Part shown: piece by piece, positions 27,401 to 37,049 of the stretch
Numbering within the stretch: position 1 is the stretch's first letter
How the letters are laid out: each line of letters opens with the position of its first letter
Source: JAZDFC01 sp043808235
GTDB taxonomy: Bacteria; Bacteroidota; Ignavibacteria; Ignavibacteriales; Melioribacteraceae
Direction: 5' to 3'
DNA: 64,000 nucleotides
Assembly: GCA_043808235.1 (NCBI GenBank)
Contig: JAZDFC010000073.1
Span: forward strand, 1 to 64,000
The notes under the pieces: model-generated
Database searches by the model: none
Seen by the model: the letters and a program-made list of their open reading frames with translations, nothing else
Told to the model about the DNA's origin: nothing
Position numbers and translations under genes: made by a program

Positions 27401-29808
27401 TGGTAAAGATTAAGAATACTGTCATTGGCCTGAATCCACCTTCCATAAGCATCCTTAAAACAAATTATATCCGGTGTTGCATTAATAACAGCTTGCAGCT
27501 TTTCATGATTTTCCCTTAACACATGCTCGGTTTTTTTCCTTTCCGAAATATCCCGAGCAACTGCTATTAGCGCTTTCCGTCCAAAGTAATCACATTGGCT
27601 AATCGAAACTTCTTTTGGGAAAATAGTCCCGTCTTTGCGTTTTCCCCAAAATTCGAATCGTTTCGAATTTCCTTTGGATGCTTCGGCAATGATTTTTTTT
27701 ATCGCATCCAAATCATTTTTGCCGGTAGCGGATAAAAATTCCGGTGTCTTACCAATGAATTCTTCTTTACTATATCCGTAGAGTTTTTCAGCCGCAAGAT
27801 TAACATCTAGAAATTTCCCATCGCCAGCTTGAATATAAATTGCCTCCCCAACGCTATTAATCATCCCCCGATAAGTTATCTCGGAATCAAGCAATTGTAG
27901 CTGTGCTTTTTTACGTTCGGTTATATCGATTATAATCGGTAAAAAATATAATGGTTTTTTATCCTTGTCACGTAATAAACTGATGTTAACTTGCCCCCAT
28001 ACAATCTCACCGTTTTTTCTAACATATCTTTTTTCAACTTGTGCAGTATCCAATTCACCTAAAAGCATTTTTTTTATTTCGGATTGTCCAATTAACATGT
28101 CATCCTCAAAAGTGATATCCGAAATTTTCTTTCCGATTAATTCATCTTTCGGATAGCCTAAAAAGTCACAAAAGGCTTTGTTAACTGAAGTAAATCTTTG
28201 ATCTATATCCACAACCAATGCTCCAACCGGGGAATCATCATAAATCCTGCGAAATTTTTCTTCGCTCGTTTTTAAAGCTTCCTCAGTTTTTTTACGATCT
28301 GTTATATCTGTAAACATTCCAAATGAACCGAGAAAAGTCCCGTCTTCATCATTGATAGCAGATGCAGAAACCAACATCCAAATCTCATCTCCAGTCTTCA
28401 TTTTGAATCTTCGCTCATATATTTCATTTGCTCCTTGCTGACGATTTTCCATTTTAATCTTGTGATCGGATAAATCTTCTTCGAATATAAACTCTTCAAT
28501 TTTTTGCCCTATCATCCCGGAAATTTCGTACCCGAACGTTTCTGCCATTCTATCATTCACATAAGTAATAAAATGATGTTCGTCTATTCCTAAAATTCCC
28601 TCATGAGCAGTTTCAACAATCCGCCGGTATTCTTTTTCACTTGCCTCAAGTGCTAATTCCGCCAACTTCCGGTCTGTAATATCAAGAGAAGTGAATGTAA
28701 CTCCCTTGCTCAAATCATTCCGATCAAGCGGTGTTGAACTTAGAATTACATTGATAACCTCTCCGTTTTTCCTTCTGAATTTTGTTTCAACAGTTCCCGT
28801 TCCAAACTCGGAAATCTGCCTGTATTTTTCACACCCGACAAATTCATAATCATCATCTGTAGGATATAATATTCTCGCGTTCTTACCTATCAATTCACTT
28901 TTTGAGTAACCAATCATGCTACAAAATGTATCATTAACTTCAACAAGCACGCGATTAATATTTACTCCTATACCAACCGGTGCGGCTTTAAATATACTGT
29001 TTAGTTTGGCTTCTCTTTTTTGGATTTCTTCTTGCGCGGTTTTTTGAATGGTAATATCCGAGGCCAGTCCCTCGATAATCACATCGTCATCTTTTAAAAC
29101 TCTTCCAATAAATCGATCTCTAAACCAATGCCATTTATTTTTTTTATCCTTAATCCGGTATTCCATTTCAAATGATTCGCCGGTAATTGCAGCATCAATA
29201 GCCTTGTCAACCATTGGGAGATCATCCGGATGAATTGAATCGTGCCAGACAAACGGATTTTTAATTAAATAGTTTGGCGCATACCCAAGTATATCTTTAA
29301 TTCGTTCGGACCAGTAAACCGCACCATTTTGTTTTGAATATCCGTAAGAAATATCAGGCGATCCTTCAATAAGTCTTTTGTATTTTTCCTCGCTCTCTTT
29401 TAACCGCTTCTCCATAGAGTGTTTATACAATGTTATTTCAATGGAGATAAGTAATTCCTTCTCATTGAACGGCTTTAAAATATAACCGTAAGGACTTGTT
29501 TGCTTTGCTCGCGCAATTGTATCTTCATCGGAGAAAGCGGTAAGAAAAATTACCGGAATATCTGTAAAAGAGTGAATAGCTTCGGCCGTATAAACTCCAT
29601 CTTTACTATCCTTAAGCATAATATCCATTAGGATAATATCGGGAGAGATTGTTTTTACAAAATTTATTGCATCACTGGACGTGGATGCTGAGCCAATAAC
29701 ATTTAGTCCATTTCTTTCAAGCGTCTTTTTTAAGTCGATACCAACTATCAGCTCGTCTTCAACAATTAGTACATTTGTTTTATCAGCTTTCTTTGGCGCT
29801 TTTTTCAT
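24496..29808 (-). CDS. Receiver / 11-PAS-domain hybrid histidine kinase
   Basis: Signal-transduction protein of 1770 residues. Residues 1-130 are a receiver (IVEDE, phospho-acceptor Asp62 in LMDIMLKDSKDG, Lys in GYILKPFNEKE). I then count eleven PAS units by their opening pattern (SEEKYKRLIEGSPD, REAKLNSIFKAAPVG, SEKEYRRIVETAHEG, and so on to LRTLIDTIPNPIF), most ending in an ITERK-type PAC segment. The kinase core has the HisKA His in ISTASHEFRTPLTT, then the N box (ILSNLLTNAVKFSP) and G boxes (DHGIGIEKSDF, GSGLGMSIVKRAVEIHNG) of the ATPase. No transmembrane segments are seen, so it is cytoplasmic. Its start overlaps the upstream kinase by 4 bp (ATGA), so the two are translated together. Confidence 0.93.
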   Translation of the reverse strand: MKKAPKKADKTNVLIVEDELIVGIDLKKTLERNGLNVIGSASTSSDAINFVKTISPDIILMDIMLKDSKDGVYTAEAIHSFTDIPVIFLTAFSDEDTIARAKQTSPYGYILKPFNEKELLISIEITLYKHSMEKRLKESEEKYKRLIEGSPDISYGYSKQNGAVYWSERIKDILGYAPNYLIKNPFVWHDSIHPDDLPMVDKAIDAAITGESFEMEYRIKDKKNKWHWFRDRFIGRVLKDDDVIIEGLASDITIQKTAQEEIQKREAKLNSIFKAAPVGIGVNINRVLVEVNDTFCSMIGYSKSELIGKNARILYPTDDDYEFVGCEKYRQISEFGTGTVETKFRRKNGEVINVILSSTPLDRNDLSKGVTFTSLDITDRKLAELALEASEKEYRRIVETAHEGILGIDEHHFITYVNDRMAETFGYEISGMIGQKIEEFIFEEDLSDHKIKMENRQQGANEIYERRFKMKTGDEIWMLVSASAINDEDGTFLGSFGMFTDITDRKKTEEALKTSEEKFRRIYDDSPVGALVVDIDQRFTSVNKAFCDFLGYPKDELIGKKISDITFEDDMLIGQSEIKKMLLGELDTAQVEKRYVRKNGEIVWGQVNISLLRDKDKKPLYFLPIIIDITERKKAQLQLLDSEITYRGMINSVGEAIYIQAGDGKFLDVNLAAEKLYGYSKEEFIGKTPEFLSATGKNDLDAIKKIIAEASKGNSKRFEFWGKRKDGTIFPKEVSISQCDYFGRKALIAVARDISERKKTEHVLRENHEKLQAVINATPDIICFKDAYGRWIQANDSILNLYQLKGLDYYNKSELELASYAADMYKEVFKISKSTDENAWALGRISRTTEIIPDINHNKHVFDMVKIPLYNEDHSRRGLVVFGRDITEIKKTEEALVESEERYRRIFENTHTAMLIIDPLTAQIVDANPASELFYGWSRDILKKMNIFEINILPLEEIKYKMEQARFGKKLSFEFKHKIADGTIKDVEIFSGSITLGGRELLFSIVHDITQRKLAEEKLLESESRFRTVVTNATPIIFMIDNERKFVLSEGKMLASLGLKPGQVVGQSAVEIYKDFPRIIQGINTALSGQHFDDTIDVGGIIFDIFYTPYMNVKGEVIGLIGMAMDITKRKHAENALRESEERFRHLFTVSPDAIMIIDPHSTTANWPIVDCNDIACIMCGYTREELIGQSVDILNTSEASLEERANYLDRLRKEGVIHYETFHRHRDGHVFPIEVATSIASFGGRELILGIDRDITERKQSEEAIRISEEKFRVSFLTSPDSININRLSDGLYVDINEGFTRLSGYTREDVLNKTSGEINIWVNPEDRKKLVYELLNHGVCQNLQTEFRLKDGTFKTCLMSASVITFGGEKCILSMTRDITEKVKHDIELNEYRLHLEDLVDQRTEEIKKHSLFLRTLIDTIPNPIFVKDRQGCYTEVNKAFEKFYGVTRDEILGKALDYLAPADAIELNEEYDAKLLNEHMSAVYESYYINKEGKRIDLLLHKASFGEAENKPEGLTGLVVDISKHKEMELKTREAYQKEKELNDMKTNFISTASHEFRTPLTTILTSADLLQMNFEKWSHDKILKHINRIQESVDYMTVLLEDVLTLSRSDRGKLVLTPVEVNLNELCTEILEHTKLQVKENHNLIFNYNAPSYKYKVDPKLLTHILSNLLTNAVKFSPMGGDIIFNVDFADGMLKFSVADHGIGIEKSDFNKLFEPFFRANNASDIKGSGLGMSIVKRAVEIHNGEINVESSQGEGTTFTVEIKLV

Positions 29809-32800
29809 AATGACTGTTCCTTTTTGAAAGTAATTATATACTCGGTACCAACACCGGGGGAAGATATTTTCAGATCAGCCTTCAATTGTTTAACAAGAGT
29901 TGATATCAATTGCATACCGAGAGTTTTGTGCGAATCCTTATTTTGAACTTCTGGAATTCCAATACCATTATCATTAATACGCAACAAATATTCGCATTTG
30001 GATATCTCCTTAAGGCTGACTCCAATAGTGCCCACCGAATTATCTAAGAAGGCGTGTTTAATAGAATTGGAAATAATTTCGTTCAATAATAATCCGCAAG
30101 AGATTACTGTATCCATGTCCAAATTCACTTCATCAATATCAAGATTGAATTCAATAGCATTTCTTTTCGATGTATATGAAAGTTTCAAATATCCGATTAA
30201 GCTTTCAAGGTAATCTTTAAAATCAACCGAGGTAAAATTGCCGGACTTATACATCAATTCATGGATAAGAGACATTGATCTAATTCTATTTTGACTTTCG
30301 CTAAACACGTTAACGAGGTTTCTGTCTTCAATTACATCCGCTTGTAAACTTAGCAAACTGTTAACGATCTGGAAATTGTTTTTTACCCGATGATGAATTT
30401 CCTTAAGCAGAATTTCTTTCTCTTTAAGGGAATCGTAAATCTTTTGTCCGGCATTTCTGCTTTCAGTAATATCTTCAAAAGTAACAAAGACCTGGTTGGG
30501 GAATAGTTCGCCATTCTTGAATTGTGGAACAGCGTTTATATTTATCCAATGGTATTTATTCTGAATCGGATTAAATACACCCATCACCTTATTCTTTATT
30601 TCTTTGCCGGTTTTTAATGCAACCATTGCCGGATGTTCTTCCTCAGAGAATGGACTCATATCTTCTTTTATTGTGTACCATCTTTCATCGGCTGAATACC
30701 GGCCAATTAATTCGTTATATGTTAAGCCAAGTATTTTTTCGGCAGCGATATTTGCCTCAATGATTTTGCCATCTTTATCTAAATAAACTACACCTTGAAC
30801 CATAGTTTCAAATAATGTTCTATACTTAAACTCACTTTCTTTCAATTCTTCCTGAGCTTTTTTATGGGCAAGCGAAATCGATATGTTGTTTGCCAATCTC
30901 TCGATAAGAGAAATTTTTTCACGAGTAAACATATTTCTATTTTTAGCATTCAGTTGAACCAATCCGTAAACTGTCTCAACGGTTCTTAAGGGTATTAGGG
31001 CAAGCGATTCATAATGTTCGCTTATACATCTTCCTCTAATTCCAATGATACTGTTATGGTTATTTAACTCATTTAAAATTGCGGTTGAATTGTTAGTCCA
31101 AAAACTGCCGTTATTTGTAAAAAAAGGAAGCGAAGTGTCAGCGTTTCCATTAATAATATTTCCACAAATGCAATGAAGCATTGGTTTCTTATCCTCACCA
31201 ATTAATATTTCCCCTTTATTATCTTTAAAACAAAGATATTTTTCACTATTAACAAAAGCCTCATCGAATCCAATAGTAACATAATAGGGATAATCAACTC
31301 CGTCCTTTAGTCTTATACCAATGGCATCGCAGTTAATCCACTCCTTAAGTAATTGTGCAATTTCCTCTATCAGTTTATAAAAGTTGTTTTGCGTATTAAT
31401 TATTGAAAATAATTTTAATGTAATTTCTCTTTCTTCCTCAGCTCTACGTTTTTCTGTTATGTCCCTAGCAAATCCCTGCATGTTAAATGGCACGCCGTTT
31501 TTAAAATTAACTTGCGAATTTATTTCAAGAATTATCTCGGTTCCATCTTTCTTTTTCGCTTCGACTTGAACGCCGGGATTATTACTAAGCTTAGTGCTTT
31601 CGAATAATTTAATCACTTTGCTAAGATTCTTTTCATCGATCATTTCAAGGAATCTTGTTCCCACTAATTCGTCATGTCTATAACCAAGAATCCTCTCGCA
31701 GGCAGAAGATACATAACTGAACACTCCGTCAAAACTCATGATATAAATAAGGTCAAAACTATTCTCTGCAATTGCTCGATATTTTTCCTCACTTTCTTTA
31801 AGAAGCGCTTCAGCATTTTTTCTTTCTGTGATATTTTGAACTGCGCCGAAAATTCTTTTTTTACCGGGCGCCGATTCGTCCTTTACACATTCAAGCCACT
31901 GATAAACCCAATAAACTCTTCCCTCGATACTTACAATACGAAATTCATCTTCGGTAATTTCACTTTCCTGCAAATCATTTAGTTTATTCATCATCCAAGA
32001 ATAATCATCTTTATGTAATGTAAACATCCAGCATTTCTTCTGTTTTAATTCTTCTTCATCATAACCCGTAATAGTAAAGAACGCATCTGTTATCCAATCA
32101 ACGTTATAACCCTCTTCTGCCATGTGTACGCAGGAAAAAGAGAAATCGGAACTTAATCTTGAAATGGTACGATATCTTAGTTCGGATTCACGTAAATAAC
32201 GTTCGGCATTCTTCCGTTCGGTTACATCTTCAACAAGAACGGCGAATCGATTTTGCTTTGGCGAGTAGGCAATTACCCGGTAATACTTATTCAATCCTTT
32301 CGCAAAGTTTTCGAAATGCATTGACTTTCCGGTTAGGGCAACCTTTCCGTAATTTTCTATCCAGTACTCCTCTACATCGGGCAATACTTCCCGTACTGTT
32401 TTGCCAATAATATTTTCCCGAATAAATCCGGTTAATTTCTCGTAACTGCTGTTCACATCCAAAAAAATATAGTCAATCGGTTTGCCTTTATCATTGCAAA
32501 TAATTTCATGAACCGCCAATCCCTGCTCCATAGTTTGAATTAGCAGTCTATATTGTTCCTCACTCCTCTGTAATTTTTCATGAATTGCGTAATCTTCGGT
32601 CACATCCGAAAAGACAAGAACCACACCATGTATATTACCTTTTTTATCAATTATCGGTGCAGCGCTGTCTGCAATTTGGCGTTCAGTGCCGTCTTTAGAA
32701 ATTAGGATTGTATGATTCGCGAGTCCAACTATTTTCCCCGTTTTTAGAACACGATCAACCGGATTTTTTACCAGTTTACGGGTATGCTGGTTTACAATTC

Positions 32801-33167
32801 GAAATATTTTTTGCAGAGGTTTGCCTATGGCTTCTTCATGTGTGAACCCGCACCATCTTTCGGCAACCGGATTCATTTGAACTACATTTCCTTTAGAATC
32901 TGTAGATATTACTCCGTCGCCGATTGAATTAAGCGTAGTCGAAAGATATTCTTCGCGATTAATAATAGGTTTTCCGCGTATTACTTGTTTATCATCAGCT
33001 AAAAATTTTGCGGCAATTTCCCGTGGGAATACTTCGAGATCCGTCTTGTCAATAAATTTCATTTCATTCTTTCCAACTTTCGCATTATGCTTCCGGGCAA
33101 CGACAGGTACACTTACTTTCTTTTTAGCATTTGATTTAACACGGGACCCATCTTTCACTTTCTTCAA
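29805..33167 (-). CDS. Multi-PAS, GAF, HisKA_2-type histidine kinase
   Basis: Cytoplasmic sensor kinase of 1120 residues. It starts at a TTG with AAGG seven bases upstream. I see five PAS units (LSTTLNSIGDGVIST, SEEQYRLLIQTMEQG, SELRYRTISRLSSDF, SEEKYRAIAENSFDL, SEFKYRTLFETMVQG) and a GAF domain before the last one (NFYKLIEEIAQLLKEWINCD...), followed by a HisKA_2 domain with the phospho-accepting His in LLKEIHHRVKNNFQIVNSLL and an ATPase (LNEIISNSIKHAF, INDNGIGIPE). HisKA_2 kinases usually act on separate single-domain or output receivers. The receiver at the N terminus of the next gene, whose start overlaps this stop, is an obvious candidate. Confidence 0.92.
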   Translation of the reverse strand: MKKVKDGSRVKSNAKKKVSVPVVARKHNAKVGKNEMKFIDKTDLEVFPREIAAKFLADDKQVIRGKPIINREEYLSTTLNSIGDGVISTDSKGNVVQMNPVAERWCGFTHEEAIGKPLQKIFRIVNQHTRKLVKNPVDRVLKTGKIVGLANHTILISKDGTERQIADSAAPIIDKKGNIHGVVLVFSDVTEDYAIHEKLQRSEEQYRLLIQTMEQGLAVHEIICNDKGKPIDYIFLDVNSSYEKLTGFIRENIIGKTVREVLPDVEEYWIENYGKVALTGKSMHFENFAKGLNKYYRVIAYSPKQNRFAVLVEDVTERKNAERYLRESELRYRTISRLSSDFSFSCVHMAEEGYNVDWITDAFFTITGYDEEELKQKKCWMFTLHKDDYSWMMNKLNDLQESEITEDEFRIVSIEGRVYWVYQWLECVKDESAPGKKRIFGAVQNITERKNAEALLKESEEKYRAIAENSFDLIYIMSFDGVFSYVSSACERILGYRHDELVGTRFLEMIDEKNLSKVIKLFESTKLSNNPGVQVEAKKKDGTEIILEINSQVNFKNGVPFNMQGFARDITEKRRAEEEREITLKLFSIINTQNNFYKLIEEIAQLLKEWINCDAIGIRLKDGVDYPYYVTIGFDEAFVNSEKYLCFKDNKGEILIGEDKKPMLHCICGNIINGNADTSLPFFTNNGSFWTNNSTAILNELNNHNSIIGIRGRCISEHYESLALIPLRTVETVYGLVQLNAKNRNMFTREKISLIERLANNISISLAHKKAQEELKESEFKYRTLFETMVQGVVYLDKDGKIIEANIAAEKILGLTYNELIGRYSADERWYTIKEDMSPFSEEEHPAMVALKTGKEIKNKVMGVFNPIQNKYHWININAVPQFKNGELFPNQVFVTFEDITESRNAGQKIYDSLKEKEILLKEIHHRVKNNFQIVNSLLSLQADVIEDRNLVNVFSESQNRIRSMSLIHELMYKSGNFTSVDFKDYLESLIGYLKLSYTSKRNAIEFNLDIDEVNLDMDTVISCGLLLNEIISNSIKHAFLDNSVGTIGVSLKEISKCEYLLRINDNGIGIPEVQNKDSHKTLGMQLISTLVKQLKADLKISSPGVGTEYIITFKKEQSL

Positions 33168-33520
33168 TGTGATACCTTCTGATTATTTTTTAACAATATG
33201 TAAGCATTAAGGTTGGCTGGGGGAGGCTCAGAAGAAAATATTATTTTATTGATAACCGACCAATTCATTCAACTATCTGCAATTATTTAAGTTACCAGTA
33301 ATTTATGTAGATACAAAACTGAATTATCTTTGAATAAAAAACATACTTGCAGCAACAAATGCAAATCATAAAAAAGAACGTAACAAATGCCCAAACCAAA
33401 TAATTACTATCCAATTATCAGTTTCAAATACTATCCCTTTCAAAGGATAATAAATTATTTACTAAAAGTCATTATTGAATTAGAATTACAAAGATCGCAT
33501 TCTAAAATGGGAAAAAAAGG
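33168..33520. other. Intergenic, nothing recognised
   Basis: This 353-bp A/T-rich stretch between two kinase genes shows no gene, clear hairpin terminator or palindrome. It probably contains the promoter of the kinase gene that starts at 33167. Confidence 0.4.
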
Positions 33521-36500
33521 TCAAATCATATTCATCATTGTTACGGTAAATATACTGCCTTTATTCTTTTCTGAGCTGACTGAAATTTCAAATCCGTTCA
33601 AATCGCAATATTTTTTTACGAGAGCAAGTCCGAGTCCATTTCCTTCAAATTTTCTCGTATATCCCTGCTCTTCCTGGGAAAATGGTTCGAAAAGTTTTGG
33701 GAGATAATCCGTCGAAATTCCTATCCCGCTGTCAATTATATTCACAACAAGTTTATTTCCAAATTCCGATATCTTTATTTCTACACCGCCTTTTTGCGTA
33801 AACTTAATTGCGTTGTCAATTAGGTTTTCGAAAATTTGAACTGCGGTATATTCATCAGCATAAATATAAGGATTAGATATACTATTGCTGAATATAAAAT
33901 CCAAATTCTTTTGATGGGCTCTTTCCAAATTATCTTGATAAATTGGATGGATTATGTTTTGAATTAAATTCAATTTTACATTACCGGGTTCATAAGTACC
34001 AAGCTGCATTTCCGACATATTTAAAATAAGATCGATGGTGCGTATAATTCTTTTCCCCGCATTATGAATTGAGTGATACACAGATTCGAATTCGGCTGGG
34101 AGAATTTCTTTGTATTCGCTGTGAATTAAGCTCGAGAAACTCAATATCGTGTTGATTGGAGTGCGTATTTCATGAGATACCTGAGCAAGAAATTCTGTTT
34201 TTATTCTGTCCGATGATTCAGCTTTCTCTTTAGCGGTAATTAAATCTTTCTCGAACATTTTTGTTGCCGTAATGTCCTCGCCAGAACCTTCAATGATTAG
34301 TTTATTGCCCCTATCGTGACGTAACTGCGCATTGATCCTAACGTTCATCAAACTGCCGTCTTTCTTCTTTAACAACACTTCCATTTTATGAACGAAGCCT
34401 TTTTCAAACAAAAGGTTAATTAGTCTTTCTCTGTCCTTCGCATCGTAATATATTTTTATTAAGCCAATCTTCGAAAATTCTTCGAACGAGTTATAGCCAA
34501 GCATTTTAACAAACGCAGGATTCGCAATTAGAAATTTACCTTCGATTGTGGACTGAAATATTCCGAATGAAGAGTTTTCAAAGAGTGCTCTAAATCTCTT
34601 CTCGCTTTCAGTTAGTTCTTCCGAAATTTTATTCTTTTCCTCAATTTCATTTTGGAGTAATTGCGTCCGTTCCGATACTTCCTTTTCGAGCTTAACAGAA
34701 TACTTCTTTTGATTAAAATACGTTGTAATAAAAAATCCGATAATAATAAGCGCTAATAATGATGGGAGAATAAAGTAAACGCTAAGATAAAATGGATTTT
34801 TAATGATAATTATGGTCTTATATACTTCTTTACTTTTAAATCCGGTGGAATTAACTGCTCTCACTTTAAAAGTGTATTCGCCCGGGGATAATGATACGAG
34901 CCGGAATGGTGTATAGTTAACCGTGTTCGAATAAATTATTTCATCGTTATTTTTAATAAGAGTGACTTCGAATAAATTATTTTTTTCATCTTTTAAGGAG
35001 AAGCAGCGAAGATGTAACCACAAGTTATTTTCGTCGGAATCCAGTTCAATTTCTTCGCCCGGCAAATACTTTTTACCGGAAGGCAATTCGATGTATTTAA
35101 TTTCCCCTTCAGGCCGGATGTCAATTACTTCATCATATTCTCTAATATAATATGATGCGCCTAAATCCATTCCTATCCAAAAATTTCCATTTCTATCAAA
35201 CGCTGCCGCATTTCTATTTGCTTCAAATCCAATTAACCCGCTTTGCTTCGAATAATTTCTTAATATTTTTCCATCCCAACAAATTACTCCGTCATTGGTA
35301 CCGAACCAAATATCATTTTTAAGCGCCTTTTCAATAAAGTAAATTGGTCTGTTGTTGTTGGGTAGCAAACTACTTTTAATTAGCGAATCTTTAGCTAATT
35401 CGTATAAGCCCGTTAACGTTCCAATCAAAACTTTAGAGTTATATTCTTGAATTGCATAAACACTATTTGCAGCTCTTTCACTGCTAAGATAATTCTTTAT
35501 ATTGCCATTTCTTAAAATAGAAACTCCTTTATTGGTAGTGCAAATTCCAAGCGCGCCATCACTTAAAAATCTAATTTCTCTTATGTTTCCTAATTCTTCA
35601 ATTTTCTCATATGGGATTAATTTCTCGTTTTCTAAAGAATAAAGCCCTCTGCCCGTTCCAATCCAGATTCTTCCATTATTATCTTCTTCTATCGAAGCGG
35701 GGGCTAACTGTACAGTATTATCAATCCATCTGACTTTTTCGCCTACAAGTTTACCAAGACCCTTTCGATTGACTGCAAGCCATATATCTCCATTGCGGCT
35801 TTCTTTTATATCAAGTACCCGTGCAAGTTGTCCTTCCGGATCGCCGTAATCAAATAATTTGAAGCTATTAATTTTCTGATCCTTTATTAAAGATAAAATT
35901 CCATACTGCCCAATAAGTACACTTCCGTCTTTTAAAATCTCCAATGCGGAAACTTCATCAAGCGGTAATCCATTTTTCGAATCATAATTTGTAAAGGGAA
36001 TTAGTCTAACTTTATTAATCCCCCTCAAAGTGGAAATCCATAAAGTTTGTTCAGCGTCGTATTCGATTGCTGTTCCGCCCCTATACTCGAGATCCCTTTG
36101 GTATCGTAGTTCGGAAATTTTACCAATATTTCTATCGAAATAATAAATCACTCCTTCGTTTCCAAAGTAGATACGTTTGGCGCCGGCCTTTTTAATAAAA
36201 GTATAAGAATGTTGTCCCTTAACAATTGGTAAATTTATTTTTGCCGGGATTAGTTCGAGATTATTATCAGGAGAAATTTGCCCAAACCATGTTTTCCCTA
36301 AAATCCAAATCGAGCCGCTTGATGAAGAGGCGTTATACGCTGAAAGACTAAATATCTCATAGGTGGGAAGTTTATTATTCAGCTCATTCATAAAATGAAT
36401 ATCATTTCCAGCCAATTTTATTAATCCACTGCTCGTTCCCAAAATAAAACTATTGTTTGTTCCTATTACTGTATTTATTTCAAGATTAGCCGGTGAACCT

Positions 36501-36970
36501 GCGGGTAACTTTATAAAACGCCATCGTTGATCATTATAAAGTAGAATTTGATTTTCCATTGTTACTACACATAATGTAGTATCCTCCGAAACCAATTTCG
36601 CAAAGCATTTTAGAGTTGTAGCTGTAGGAAAATCTTTAGTCTGATTCCATTTCTTTCCATCATGATAAATAATATTCAAAGACGAAATATTCGGCAGCGC
36701 CCAAATATTTCCTTTAGTATCTAAAAGCAATCGATGATAATATAAGTCTTTGTGAATATCGGAATCCAATTCAAGATTCCACGAGCTGCCATCGAAATTA
36801 AAAATTCCTTCGTCGCTGCATCCCCACAGCCTTCCCTTTTTATCCTTTAAAATATCAAATACCGAATTCGAGGGTACGCCGTCTCTATCATTATAAGTAG
36901 TAATAATATAGCTCTGGGCAGACACCAGATTCATGCATAGAAAAAACAATATGGAGATTCGTTTTATCAT
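33521..36970 (-). CDS. Propeller / Y_Y_Y sensor histidine kinase with PAS domain
   Basis: I use the ATG at 36970 (the frame opens at a TTG at 36982), giving 1149 residues. A signal peptide (MIKRISILFFLCMNLVSAQ) is followed by ~600 residues of two-component-regulator propeller repeats (GVPSNSVFDILKDKKGRLWGCSDEGIFNFDG, EEDNNGRIWIGTGRGLYSLEN, NGNFWIGMDLG), a Y_Y_Y domain (LSPGEYTFKVRAVNSTG) and one transmembrane helix (YFILPSLLALIIIGFFITTYF). The cytoplasmic part has a PAS unit (SEKRFRALFENSSFG), HisKA (FLAQVSHEIRTPINTIL) and ATPase (NLIDNAIKFTQKGG). This is the hybrid-two-component-like sensor seen for glycan sensing in Bacteroidota, but without the fused receiver and AraC output, so it needs a separate regulator. 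Confidence 0.93.
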   Translation of the reverse strand: MIKRISILFFLCMNLVSAQSYIITTYNDRDGVPSNSVFDILKDKKGRLWGCSDEGIFNFDGSSWNLELDSDIHKDLYYHRLLLDTKGNIWALPNISSLNIIYHDGKKWNQTKDFPTATTLKCFAKLVSEDTTLCVVTMENQILLYNDQRWRFIKLPAGSPANLEINTVIGTNNSFILGTSSGLIKLAGNDIHFMNELNNKLPTYEIFSLSAYNASSSSGSIWILGKTWFGQISPDNNLELIPAKINLPIVKGQHSYTFIKKAGAKRIYFGNEGVIYYFDRNIGKISELRYQRDLEYRGGTAIEYDAEQTLWISTLRGINKVRLIPFTNYDSKNGLPLDEVSALEILKDGSVLIGQYGILSLIKDQKINSFKLFDYGDPEGQLARVLDIKESRNGDIWLAVNRKGLGKLVGEKVRWIDNTVQLAPASIEEDNNGRIWIGTGRGLYSLENEKLIPYEKIEELGNIREIRFLSDGALGICTTNKGVSILRNGNIKNYLSSERAANSVYAIQEYNSKVLIGTLTGLYELAKDSLIKSSLLPNNNRPIYFIEKALKNDIWFGTNDGVICWDGKILRNYSKQSGLIGFEANRNAAAFDRNGNFWIGMDLGASYYIREYDEVIDIRPEGEIKYIELPSGKKYLPGEEIELDSDENNLWLHLRCFSLKDEKNNLFEVTLIKNNDEIIYSNTVNYTPFRLVSLSPGEYTFKVRAVNSTGFKSKEVYKTIIIIKNPFYLSVYFILPSLLALIIIGFFITTYFNQKKYSVKLEKEVSERTQLLQNEIEEKNKISEELTESEKRFRALFENSSFGIFQSTIEGKFLIANPAFVKMLGYNSFEEFSKIGLIKIYYDAKDRERLINLLFEKGFVHKMEVLLKKKDGSLMNVRINAQLRHDRGNKLIIEGSGEDITATKMFEKDLITAKEKAESSDRIKTEFLAQVSHEIRTPINTILSFSSLIHSEYKEILPAEFESVYHSIHNAGKRIIRTIDLILNMSEMQLGTYEPGNVKLNLIQNIIHPIYQDNLERAHQKNLDFIFSNSISNPYIYADEYTAVQIFENLIDNAIKFTQKGGVEIKISEFGNKLVVNIIDSGIGISTDYLPKLFEPFSQEEQGYTRKFEGNGLGLALVKKYCDLNGFEISVSSEKNKGSIFTVTMMNMI

Positions 36971-37049
36971 ATAATCATACAATTATAATCGAAAAGTAAG
37001 GAATATTACTTTATGATAAACACTAAGGAATTATAGAATAAAATACTAA

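Noticed and set aside
33387..33707. 106-codon plus-strand frame
   Set aside because: Half of it is antisense to the ATPase end of the propeller kinase; no supporting motif.
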